Assembly: GCA_945860535.1 (NCBI GenBank)
Contig: CAMAQN010000003.1
Span: forward strand, 1-64,000
Direction of reading: 5' to 3'
DNA from: Auritidibacter sp. Marseille-P8566
GTDB lineage: Bacteria > Actinomycetota > Actinomycetes > Actinomycetales > Microbacteriaceae
DNA length: 64,000 nucleotides
The notes beneath the pieces were generated by a model that saw only the letters and a program-made list of their open reading frames with translations, was not told the origin of the DNA and ran no database searches. Every line of letters begins with the position of its first letter. Positions within the stretch are counted from its first letter, which is position 1. This document shows positions 48,573 through 57,208 of the stretch, piece after piece. The translations under genes were made by a program, and so were the position numbers.

Positions 48573-49775
48573 CTAGTGTCCTACCCTAGTCGCTGTGTCG
48601 AGGACAGTGCTCTCATAAGCAAGCTGGCCATCGATCTTGATCTCGACTTCTCGAAGGTAAGGCAGAAGTGCTTGCTCGTCTATTTGAATTCCTAAGCCCG
48701 GAGCATCTGGCGCCGTGATTTCTCCGTTGGCATCAACCTCGATGTGTTCAACCGAGAGATCCCAGGCAACCGACTTTGGTTCGACCGGGTATTCGCAAAT
48801 CCTGTGATTCTCGAGACCAACGAAGGCCTGCATCGAAGCCGACAGAGCAAGGTGAGAGGTGAAGGTGTGATTCACGTAAGTTGCATCATTACGAACAGCG
48901 TGCTCGGCAACAATCTTGGATGGGCCGATGCCGCCAATGCGCGCCGAATCAACCTGAATGAATTTCACTGAACCGAAGTCGATAAGGTTCATGGCCATGT
49001 GTTCGGTGTGCGCGCCTTCTCCACCTGCAAGACCGACGCCGCCAGATACCTTGGCTAGCTCTGCATAGGCCTTGAAGGCGTGGGCAAAGAAAGGTTCTTC
49101 GAGCCAGGTAGCGCCGGCTTTTTGCAACGCCGGAATTCTCGCGATTGCGAGTTCGACATTGTCACCCCATATTTGCCCCGCGTCGATAAGCAGGTCTGCA
49201 TCTGGGCCAAGGCCTTCGCGGGCTGCGGCAACGTGATCTGCATCGTCTTGTACATCTGCAGTCCCGTAGTTTCCCCAACCGAACTTAACCGCTCTGAATC
49301 CTTTTGCCCTTGCATCGCGAGCGCGCTCGAGTGTTGACTGCGGTGTGTCACCCATGAGCATTGAGGCGTAGGGCACCTTTGCAAAATTCCTCTGGTAGCC
49401 GAGCAGTTTCCAAACCGGCTGTTCTAGCTTTCGACCGAGAAGGTCCCAGAGAGCAATTTCGACTCCCGACCAGGTGTGTGCGGCCTGCAGAAGATCCATG
49501 CTGTTTCTGGCAACCAATTGGCTGAGCCTCAGGATGTCCTTGGGATCGCTAACCCGCTCACCGATAACGCTTGCTGAAACCGGCTGGCAAACCCCGTGCG
49601 ATCTTGGGGTCACAAATGCAGCTATCGATGTGAGCGGTGATGCCTCACACTCACCCCAGCCAACGCTGCCGTCCTCGCCGCTCACCCGGACGAGAAGCGC
49701 ATCCTGGCTACCGTCGGCCTCGAGTGTCACTTCGGGCATAGCCGCATAGAAGAACTCGACCGAATCGATTCTCAT
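48573..49775 (-). CDS. mandelate racemase/muconate-lactonizing-enzyme family (enolase superfamily)
   Basis: WSGVEIALWDLLGRKLEQPVWKLLG, FRAVKFGWG, LLIDAGQ, WLEEPF, LAGGEGAHT. Confidence 0.92.
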   Translation of the reverse strand: MRIDSVEFFYAAMPEVTLEADGSQDALLVRVSGEDGSVGWGECEASPLTSIAAFVTPRSHGVCQPVSASVIGERVSDPKDILRLSQLVARNSMDLLQAAHTWSGVEIALWDLLGRKLEQPVWKLLGYQRNFAKVPYASMLMGDTPQSTLERARDARAKGFRAVKFGWGNYGTADVQDDADHVAAAREGLGPDADLLIDAGQIWGDNVELAIARIPALQKAGATWLEEPFFAHAFKAYAELAKVSGGVGLAGGEGAHTEHMAMNLIDFGSVKFIQVDSARIGGIGPSKIVAEHAVRNDATYVNHTFTSHLALSASMQAFVGLENHRICEYPVEPKSVAWDLSVEHIEVDANGEITAPDAPGLGIQIDEQALLPYLREVEIKIDGQLAYESTVLDTATRVGH

Positions 49776-49839
49776 TTGTGCCTTCCATTTGGGACTCGAG
49801 TTGAATAACTTATCAAGGCCATTCTGAGAGAATACAACA

Positions 49840-49863
49840 ATTCGTCATACCTTTAAGACGAAT
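49840..49863. promoter_or_regulatory. inverted repeat ATTCGTC-N10-GACGAAT overlapping GTATGAY site 2
   Basis: Perfect 7-bp arms; reverse strand contains TTAAAGGTATGACGAATT upstream of 48573-49775. Confidence 0.45.
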
Positions 49864-49917
49864 CGTTACCGTTTCTTGACTTTTTTTCGTCAAATGCCCT
49901 CCAATTAAGGTCCGTTC

Positions 49918-49924
49918 GTATGAT
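49918..49924 (+). promoter_or_regulatory. GTATGAY motif, site 3
   Basis: CGTTCGTATGATGTAATGG upstream of the binding-protein gene. Confidence 0.45.
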
Positions 49925-50055
49925 GTAATGGAAATGTGGTCCAAGAATGTAAAAAGTGTGACGGGCAAATTTAGACATTGATTGCCTTCCTCACGAAGCA
50001 CGTGGTGGCCTCCGGTTTTCACGTGTGGTTCAAAACCTCCATGAAAGGAAAGCGA

Positions 50056-51408
50056 ATGAAAATAAGTAAATTGGCTGGAGTGTTGGCAGCATTGGCGCTG
50101 ACCACCGGCAGCCTTGTAGCTTGTGCCCCGGCAGCAACTGTTGACCCGGTAGCACCAACAGATGAAGCGGCAGCACTAACTGGTGAACTGCTCATTTGGG
50201 ACACAGGAATTCTAGGAAAAGACGCGTCGGATGATCCATACGCCGACAATGCATTCCTTAACCAAATGGGTGTCGAGTTCGAGGAAGCGAACCCCGGCGT
50301 CACAGTAACCATCGTCCAGCAAGGTGGCGACATCTCCTCTAACGCTGCCGCGTTCCAAGCTGCAGCAATTGCAGGAACCGGTCCTGACATTCGAGTTCAG
50401 TACGCAGGTGGACCAACCACTTCGTTCGCTGACTTCTTCGAAGACCTAGATCCTCTGCTGCCGAAGGACATGCTCGACTCGATGGCTGGACAGTACGTCA
50501 ACCGTGAAGGCTTTTCTTCTGACGGAAGACTTCTTGGTATGACCTACGGTGCTGGAAACCTATTTGTTGTTTTCCAGAACGCCGATGTTCTAAAGGAAGC
50601 TGGCATTGATCCAAGCGTTAGGCCTGCGACTTGGGAAGCTCTGGTTGCAAACGCAAGGCAGATCTCTGACAAGACCGACAAGAACGGTTTCTACACCGGA
50701 AACTTGGAAGGCTACCCTGGCGCATGGTTCATCTCGAACATGGTTGGTGGCGAGCTAGGTCAGACTGCCTTCACTGACATGTTCAGCGGCAAGATTCCAG
50801 TTGACGACCCAGCAATGTTGAAGGCCTACCAGGCATTCGCCGACTGGGGTAAGAGTGGAGTCAACAACCCAGATGCCGCGCAGGTAACTGCCGGTGGTCA
50901 GGGCTTCGTTGCTGGTGAAGCTGGTTACTACCTCGTTGGTAGCTGGGAGAACAACGGCATGACCGAAGCGTTTGGTGAAGACGGTCCAGTAACATCATTC
51001 TTCATTCCAACGCTAGAAGGTGCCAAGTTCTCGAAGATTGGTTCGGGTGGTCCTGAGATCGCACTATCAATCACCTCGGCAAGCAAGAACAAGGCACTCG
51101 CGGCAGAGTTCCTGAAGTTCATTGCACGCCCAGAGCACCAGGACCGCTTCGTTGAGATCTACCAGACTCAGGGTTCAAACCACAAGGACGGAGACTCTTC
51201 GTTTATCAAGAACCCAAGACTCAAGGAGCAGTTCGAGCAGCTAGCACAGTCAACCGATGGCATCACTTTTGCCTTCGACAGTGTTATGCCACAGGCAACA
51301 ATTGACTTGTTCTACAGGGTCAATGCCGGTGTCTTTAGTGGTGCTATAACGCCCGCTGATGCAGTGGCGCAGCTCAAAGCTTCCTACGAGCAAGAGACTG
51401 GCAAGTAG
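50056..51408 (+). CDS. ABC transporter sugar-binding lipoprotein (family 1 solute-binding)
   Basis: MKISKLAGVLAALALTTGSLVACAP lipobox, GTGPDIRVQYAGG, ALSITSASKNKALAAEFLKFI. Confidence 0.92.
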   Translation: MKISKLAGVLAALALTTGSLVACAPAATVDPVAPTDEAAALTGELLIWDTGILGKDASDDPYADNAFLNQMGVEFEEANPGVTVTIVQQGGDISSNAAAFQAAAIAGTGPDIRVQYAGGPTTSFADFFEDLDPLLPKDMLDSMAGQYVNREGFSSDGRLLGMTYGAGNLFVVFQNADVLKEAGIDPSVRPATWEALVANARQISDKTDKNGFYTGNLEGYPGAWFISNMVGGELGQTAFTDMFSGKIPVDDPAMLKAYQAFADWGKSGVNNPDAAQVTAGGQGFVAGEAGYYLVGSWENNGMTEAFGEDGPVTSFFIPTLEGAKFSKIGSGGPEIALSITSASKNKALAAEFLKFIARPEHQDRFVEIYQTQGSNHKDGDSSFIKNPRLKEQFEQLAQSTDGITFAFDSVMPQATIDLFYRVNAGVFSGAITPADAVAQLKASYEQETGK

Positions 51409-51422
51409 TAAGTTAGAACCAA

Positions 51423-51463
51423 AGTCTGAAGGCTGGGAGATTTACTCTCCCAGCCTTCAGACT
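51423..51463 (+). promoter_or_regulatory. intercistronic 17-bp perfect hairpin
   Basis: AGTCTGAAGGCTGGGAG (51423-51439) / CTCCCAGCCTTCAGACT (51447-51463), 7-nt loop, no following T-tract. Confidence 0.8.
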
Positions 51464-51486
51464 CACTATTCACAAAGAAGTGGATT

Positions 51487-52344
51487 ATGAGGCAATCAAA
51501 GTTAGTCGGAACCCTCGCGGTACTTCCCAGCTTCGTAATCGTGGCTGGGTTTATGGCGTTCCCGGTTATGTTTGCGTTTTACATTTCGTTCACGAAAACC
51601 AACGGCCTGACATACGACTGGCGCGGCCTCGACAACTACATCGCAATCCTCAGCGACCCGATTGTTCACCAGGTCTTTCTAAACAACTTCAAGTTCTTGA
51701 TTTCAGTTCCGCTGGTTATCTTTTCCGCACTGGTCTGTTCTATTCTGCTTTTTGAGCAGTTCAAGGGATGGAAGTTTTTTCGAGTAATTTTCTTTCTTCC
51801 AAACGTTTTATCGGTGGCCGTAATCGGTCTGATCTTTAGAAATGCGTTTGGCTACGACGGAGCTGTAAACCAGTTTCTAGGATTGTTTGGCAATGAGCCT
51901 ATGCAGTTCTTCATCGACTCGAATTACAGCATTTTAATCATCATTCTGGCTCTGGTCTGGTCGGGCTTTGGCTACCAGTCGCTCTTGCTTCTCGCCGGTC
52001 TAACTTCTATCAACCCCGCAGTCTTCGAAGCTGCGGCCATCGACGGCGCGGGCTGGTGGCGCAGGCTCTGGTCGATCACGTTGCCGAACATTCGAAAAGT
52101 ACTCGGCTTCGTATTCATCATCAACATTCTTTACACCTTCGCCTCGCTGTTTGGTTTCGTCTTTGTGATAACCGCTGGAGGCCCTGGCTATGAGACAACC
52201 ACAATCGACTTCTTGGTTTACCTGCGAGCCTTCTCGAGCAACAACCTGGGTTCGGGCGCCGCTCTAGCAGTGCTGCTCTTCTTCTTTATCGGTCTGTTGA
52301 CACTGCTGCAGAACCGTGTGTTCAAGCTACAAAAGGACGACTAG
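51487..52344 (+). CDS. carbohydrate ABC transporter permease (MalF-like)
   Basis: EAAAIDGAGWWRRLWSITLPNIRK EAA loop, six TM helices. Confidence 0.92.
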   Translation: MRQSKLVGTLAVLPSFVIVAGFMAFPVMFAFYISFTKTNGLTYDWRGLDNYIAILSDPIVHQVFLNNFKFLISVPLVIFSALVCSILLFEQFKGWKFFRVIFFLPNVLSVAVIGLIFRNAFGYDGAVNQFLGLFGNEPMQFFIDSNYSILIIILALVWSGFGYQSLLLLAGLTSINPAVFEAAAIDGAGWWRRLWSITLPNIRKVLGFVFIINILYTFASLFGFVFVITAGGPGYETTTIDFLVYLRAFSSNNLGSGAALAVLLFFFIGLLTLLQNRVFKLQKDD

Positions 52345-52345
52345 C

Positions 52346-53188
52346 ATGTCTGATTCGATCAGCTCAAGACTTACACCGCGCGCCAAGTGGCCCATTTTCA
52401 TCGGTATGTGCTTGGTTGCGGCGACCATTATCTACCCGCTGTTCTTTGTGGTGGTCACCTCGCTGCGCAGCAACGTCGACTATAAGCGCGACCCTTTTGG
52501 TCTGCCAGTTGACTGGACAGTAACGAACTACATCGAACTTTGGGACGAATACGGTGTCGGCCGCGCATTTTTGAACAGCCTTTTTGTTTCGACGAGCGCT
52601 GTTGCGGTGATTCTGATTCTCGCGACTTTGGCGGGGTATGCCCTAGCCAAGCTTCCGGTCTTTGGCAGCAAGTTCTTCACCGCGACTTTCGTCTCGGTAA
52701 TGCTGCTCCCTGGTCCAGTGCTAATTATTCCTATCTACTTGGTGCTCGCTCGATTGGGCATCGTCGGTGACTATTCCGGCTTGATACTGGTTTATGTCGC
52801 CACCGGTTTGCCGTTTGCCATCTTCTTTCTCACCCTCACTTTCAGGGCCATCCCAGATGAGCTGCTTGAGGCAGCAAGAGTTGATGGAGCCGGCTTCTTT
52901 AGAACGCTCTGGTCGATTGTTGGGCCAATGGGAGCTTCGGGAATTGCGACTTTGGCTGTGCTGCAGTTCCTTGGCACTTGGAACGAACTGATCTTTGCGC
53001 TTATTCTGGTTCCTGACGCGCAGATGAAGCTGCTCACACCGACACTGGCATCAATCGGAAAGCGCTTCGTTAGCGATCAGCCGCTAACCTCAGCGGGTCT
53101 TTTCATAAGCGCTCTCGTTCCGCTGCTGCTACTCACCTTCGCATCGAAATACATCATGCGAGGACTGCAGGTTGGCCTAAGCCGCTAG
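52346..53188 (+). CDS. carbohydrate ABC transporter permease (MalG-like)
   Basis: [24 protein letters not shown] loop; ATG at 52346. Confidence 0.92.
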   Translation: MSDSISSRLTPRAKWPIFIGMCLVAATIIYPLFFVVVTSLRSNVDYKRDPFGLPVDWTVTNYIELWDEYGVGRAFLNSLFVSTSAVAVILILATLAGYALAKLPVFGSKFFTATFVSVMLLPGPVLIIPIYLVLARLGIVGDYSGLILVYVATGLPFAIFFLTLTFRAIPDELLEAARVDGAGFFRTLWSIVGPMGASGIATLAVLQFLGTWNELIFALILVPDAQMKLLTPTLASIGKRFVSDQPLTSAGLFISALVPLLLLTFASKYIMRGLQVGLSR

Positions 53189-53922
53189 TTCTTTTCGATC
53201 CAGCCATCCGGGTGGAAAGTTGCATCGATAGGTTCGGAGCGAACAATTGGCTTCGCCCAAAGAACGCCGTTTGCTAAAACTTTTCCGATTTCCTTCTGGT
53301 GGTAGACCGGATAATCCTGGTCACCAGGTGAGAAGTAGAAAACCTTGCCCAGTCCGCGTCGCCAGGTTGCGCCGGATCTAAACACTTCACCGCCGGTGAA
53401 GCTCGAGATGAAGATCAGCTCGTCCGGCGTTGGAATATCGAAGAACTCGCCATACATCTCTTGCAATGGAATAACAATCGGGTCGGGAAGGCCCTGCGTA
53501 ATCGGGTGGCTTGGGTTGACGTTCCAGACCAGTTCGCGATCTTTAGAACTGCGCCATCTGAGCGAACAGGTTGTGCCCATTAGCTTCTTAAAAATTTTGG
53601 AATAGTGCGCAGAGTGCAAGACAATCAAGCCCATGCCGCCTAAGACGGCGTCGTAAACGCGCTGCACAACCTCGTCGCTAACCCTCGGGTGTGCCTCATG
53701 GCCCCACCACATCAGAACATCGGTTCGGTCGAGCACCGCTTGGGTTAGGCCGTGTTCGGGCTCGTCTAGCGTGGCGGTCGCTACTTCGACAGCGCTGCCA
53801 AGTTCGTTTTCCAAAAGGGCCTTGATTGCGCCGTGCATTCCAATCGGGTAAATCTTTGCCGGCACAGAGTCGGTCTGCTGCTCGTGGATGTTTTCGTTCC
53901 AGATTGTGACTCTGAGTGTCAT
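53185..53922 (-). CDS. ThuA-like (trehalose-utilisation family) protein
   Basis: [75 protein letters not shown]. Confidence 0.88.
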   Translation of the reverse strand: MTLRVTIWNENIHEQQTDSVPAKIYPIGMHGAIKALLENELGSAVEVATATLDEPEHGLTQAVLDRTDVLMWWGHEAHPRVSDEVVQRVYDAVLGGMGLIVLHSAHYSKIFKKLMGTTCSLRWRSSKDRELVWNVNPSHPITQGLPDPIVIPLQEMYGEFFDIPTPDELIFISSFTGGEVFRSGATWRRGLGKVFYFSPGDQDYPVYHQKEIGKVLANGVLWAKPIVRSEPIDATFHPDGWIEKN

Positions 53923-55028
53923 TAGAGAGTTATCTCTTTCCCGGCTTTAGCCGATCTGTACATGGCGTCAATTATGGCCGTGCGGTGAAGGGCGTAATCA
54001 CCGGCGTGCGAGACAAAATCACCTGAGGCGACGTGTTCAATGAACTCGTTAATAACGGCCAGGTGTCCCTCGCCGGTAGACGAAACCTTCGGTTTGCGAG
54101 TGTACTGCTTTCCGTTTTCGTCGCCGAACAGGCTTAACGTGTTCTCTGTTGCATATCTCGGAATGAAAATTCTTAGTCCCGAATCAACGCCCAAGAGTTC
54201 GAATGAAATGTCTTCATCGTCAACCGCGTGAGACGCCCAGGTAATCTCTAGTGCCACCGATGATCCATTATCAAGTCTCAGCAGCGCGCTGCAAAGGTCT
54301 TCGACCTGAAACTCGCCCGCACTGCCCTGCGTGTAGTTTGAGTTATCCATAGCGCCGTAGCCGGCTCGGCCTAGTTCACCGTAGGTGACCGCACTGACCG
54401 CAACCACTCGAGGCTCTCCCAACATGTAGAAAAGTGAATCGATGATGTGCGGGCCAAGGTCGATGGCCGCACCACCACCGGCCAGGTTGGCCGAGGTGAA
54501 CCAAGACGTCAAGCCAGGAATACCTGCTCGTCTCTTCCAACTAATTCTTGAGTGATAGACGCGACCGAGCTTGCCCGAGGCAACTAATTCCCTAGCCATG
54601 CCTATGTCGGCTCGGCGACGATAGTTGAAAGCAACTTCAAGAATGCGATTGTTTGCCTTTGCTGCTGCGACCATTTCTTCGGCCTGCTCCGCGGTTATCG
54701 CTAGCGGCTTTTCACAGAAGACGTGCTTGCCAGCATTGAGTGCCGCGACGGCAATCGGATGGTGCAGAGCGTTTGGCGTGGCAATGCTGATTATGTCTAT
54801 GGTTGGATCATCAACCAGCTCTTGCCAATCAGTTGCCGTCTTTTCAACATTGAACTCTTTGGCAAGTGCGGCCAACCTGTCCAACTCTTTTCCGGCTATT
54901 GCGGCAAGAACGGTCTGCGGGTTTTGATAAAAGGCCTTCATGTGCGCTGTTCCCATGCCGAGACCAACCACCGCCGCTCGCAACTTGGGTGCTTCTGCAG
55001 TCAAAATTGGCTCCTTAGAGTTAGACAT
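53922..55028 (-). CDS. Gfo/Idh/MocA-family oxidoreductase
   Basis: [53 protein letters not shown]. Confidence 0.94.
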   Translation of the reverse strand: MSNSKEPILTAEAPKLRAAVVGLGMGTAHMKAFYQNPQTVLAAIAGKELDRLAALAKEFNVEKTATDWQELVDDPTIDIISIATPNALHHPIAVAALNAGKHVFCEKPLAITAEQAEEMVAAAKANNRILEVAFNYRRRADIGMARELVASGKLGRVYHSRISWKRRAGIPGLTSWFTSANLAGGGAAIDLGPHIIDSLFYMLGEPRVVAVSAVTYGELGRAGYGAMDNSNYTQGSAGEFQVEDLCSALLRLDNGSSVALEITWASHAVDDEDISFELLGVDSGLRIFIPRYATENTLSLFGDENGKQYTRKPKVSSTGEGHLAVINEFIEHVASGDFVSHAGDYALHRTAIIDAMYRSAKAGKEITL

Positions 55029-55072
55029 CGTCTATAGCTACATGTTAGAGCGAGTAGCGATTATTACTTATC

Positions 55073-55079
55073 ATCATAC
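55073..55079 (-). promoter_or_regulatory. GTATGAY motif, site 4
   Basis: Reverse strand CCTAATGGTATGATGATAAG upstream of the 55028 start. Confidence 0.45.
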
Positions 55080-55137
55080 CATTAGGACTGATATCGACCT
55101 CTGGAACATCAATTTTCTATGCCCAAAAAAACCTAAT

Positions 55138-55144
55138 GTATGAT
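55138..55144 (+). promoter_or_regulatory. GTATGAY motif, site 5
   Basis: CCTAATGTATGATGTTTATG upstream of the 55172 start. Confidence 0.45.
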
Positions 55145-55171
55145 GTTTATGAACGAAAGGGTGTCCTTACG

Positions 55172-57208
55172 ATGAAGTTTCGACTCCAAGCCTCGGCCGA
55201 TGCGTCGCACTTACTTAATCTTCTGCTCGGCTCAGATTCGATCAGCAGCTCCATACCTTTTAGAGCCGCATTAGCCGGCCAAGAAATTGACCTTAAAGCT
55301 TCAATTCGCCTCAATTGCAAAGACTCTTCTGCATCTGCCACCCTAGAGGCCCAAGGCTTGCAATTCGACTGGCAAGCAGTGCAACTCTCGGACCAGGCGG
55401 TCTGGGAGTTCAAGCTGACGGCCAAAAACAAAAGCTCAGCCCCGATATCTATTTCAAGGCTCGACAGCGCTGCACTGGCGCTACAGGGTGAGGTGTGGCG
55501 CGTTGAGTCTTTTGCATCTGCCTGGGGTGATGAGTTTCGACCAAAGACCGTGACAACCCAGCACGACTCGTTCTTCGGAGTTCGCTCGGGAAGGTCCTCG
55601 CATGGCGAGAGCCCGATTGTTTACTTCGTCAGAGAGTCTGACGGCTACACCGTTGTAGTTTCGCCGGCCTGGAGCGGAAACTGGCACATCGATGTTCTAG
55701 CCGGAGCACACATCAGTGCTGGTATTTCAACCTGGAACCTAAACGTACTGTTGGCGCCAGAAGAAACCCTGAGGGCTCCGAGTGTGATTGTTGCTGCAGC
55801 GCAGAGCAAAGAGTTGGCTCAGCGAAACTTGCAAGCAGCAATTCGCGACAATTGGCTGCCGCGAACTAAATTGACCGACGCGATTCCTATTGAGTGGAAT
55901 CACTGGTGGCCCTATGAAGATGCTGAAGTGACCCAGGATGTCATCATCGAGAACGCAACCCTTGCCCAGCACATGGCAATCGACGCGATTGTGGTTGATG
56001 CCGGTTGGTTTGGTGAATCAAAGTTAGACACCAACTGGACAGACCTGCGCGGTGACTGGGCTAGCGTCAACCTCGCCAGATTTCCTGACGGCCTAGAAAA
56101 ACTTGGTGCGGCTATCTTGGAAAAGGGTATGTCGCCAGGGATTTGGATTGAACTTGAGGCCGTTGGTGCTAAATCTGAGTTGCGAAAAACTAACCCAGGA
56201 GCAATGGCTCGTGATGACAGCGGGCTTAGGCCAGACCCTTCATACCGGGTAGGCACAGTTTCGCTAGACCAAAGCGATCCGGGCTTTCTTGGCTATGTTT
56301 GCCTGGGTTCGACCGAGGGCTGGGCACAAACCTACAACTCGGTCAAGAACGTGGTCTCCGCAATGCAAGCGCGCTGGCTGAAGATGGACTTCAACATCGA
56401 TCCTGGGTTCGGTTGCACTCGAACTGATCACGGCCACGGTGCCGGGGATGGACTGTTGCGGCACTACGAGGGTCTCTACAAACTACTCGATCAAATTCGG
56501 GCCGACTTTCCCCAGCTGCTGATTGAGGCCTGCTCCTCGGGTGGCTTACGAGTCGATCTTGGTCTTGCAAAACACGTTCACTGTTTCTTCTTGAGTGATC
56601 CCGACTACACAGAGCATCACCTGCAGGTGCTCTGGGGTTCGGCTCACATGCTTCCACCGCTTGCGATTCTCCACTGGCCATGGTCTTGGTGGAGAAACGA
56701 CTACGGGCCATCGCAACTCGACTGGATGAATGTCGAGGTAGAAACCTTCGACGTGATTATGCGAGCCGCTATGTTCCATCGTCTTGGAGTCAGTTATCCG
56801 TTGCCAAAGTTGCCCGCCCGGCTCAATCAGCGCCTGAAACATCACTTGCAAATCTTTAGAGATCACATAGCTCCGGTTCTGCCAACAGCCAATTTGGTTT
56901 CACTCACCGATTCGCCGTTGCGCGGAAATAGAGGGGAGAGACACTCCGCCTGGCAGCTAACCGCAAACCTGAACAGTGAAGATGAGGTGCATCTAGTCAT
57001 GTCGCTGAAGCTAGATAGCTCGACGCCATCGGCTGAATTTAGACCAACACAGCTAGATGAAAACCGACACTATGTGGTTGTCGACCTAGAGACCAAAAAC
57101 ACATCGACCGCGCTTGGCAAGCTCTTAAACGCCGATTTGCTATCAGGTCTAGCTGGCGGCAAGAATTCTTGGATCATGGAGATTCGACCAAAGGGAGCAA
57201 AGGGCTAA
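55172..57208 (+). CDS. alpha-galactosidase (GH36)
   Basis: EWNHWWPYEDAEV, VDAGWFG, GIWIELEAV, WLKMDFNIDPG, EACSSGGLRVDLG, SDPDYTEHHLQ; ATG at 55172 preferred. Confidence 0.88.
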   Translation: MKFRLQASADASHLLNLLLGSDSISSSIPFRAALAGQEIDLKASIRLNCKDSSASATLEAQGLQFDWQAVQLSDQAVWEFKLTAKNKSSAPISISRLDSAALALQGEVWRVESFASAWGDEFRPKTVTTQHDSFFGVRSGRSSHGESPIVYFVRESDGYTVVVSPAWSGNWHIDVLAGAHISAGISTWNLNVLLAPEETLRAPSVIVAAAQSKELAQRNLQAAIRDNWLPRTKLTDAIPIEWNHWWPYEDAEVTQDVIIENATLAQHMAIDAIVVDAGWFGESKLDTNWTDLRGDWASVNLARFPDGLEKLGAAILEKGMSPGIWIELEAVGAKSELRKTNPGAMARDDSGLRPDPSYRVGTVSLDQSDPGFLGYVCLGSTEGWAQTYNSVKNVVSAMQARWLKMDFNIDPGFGCTRTDHGHGAGDGLLRHYEGLYKLLDQIRADFPQLLIEACSSGGLRVDLGLAKHVHCFFLSDPDYTEHHLQVLWGSAHMLPPLAILHWPWSWWRNDYGPSQLDWMNVEVETFDVIMRAAMFHRLGVSYPLPKLPARLNQRLKHHLQIFRDHIAPVLPTANLVSLTDSPLRGNRGERHSAWQLTANLNSEDEVHLVMSLKLDSSTPSAEFRPTQLDENRHYVVVDLETKNTSTALGKLLNADLLSGLAGGKNSWIMEIRPKGAKG

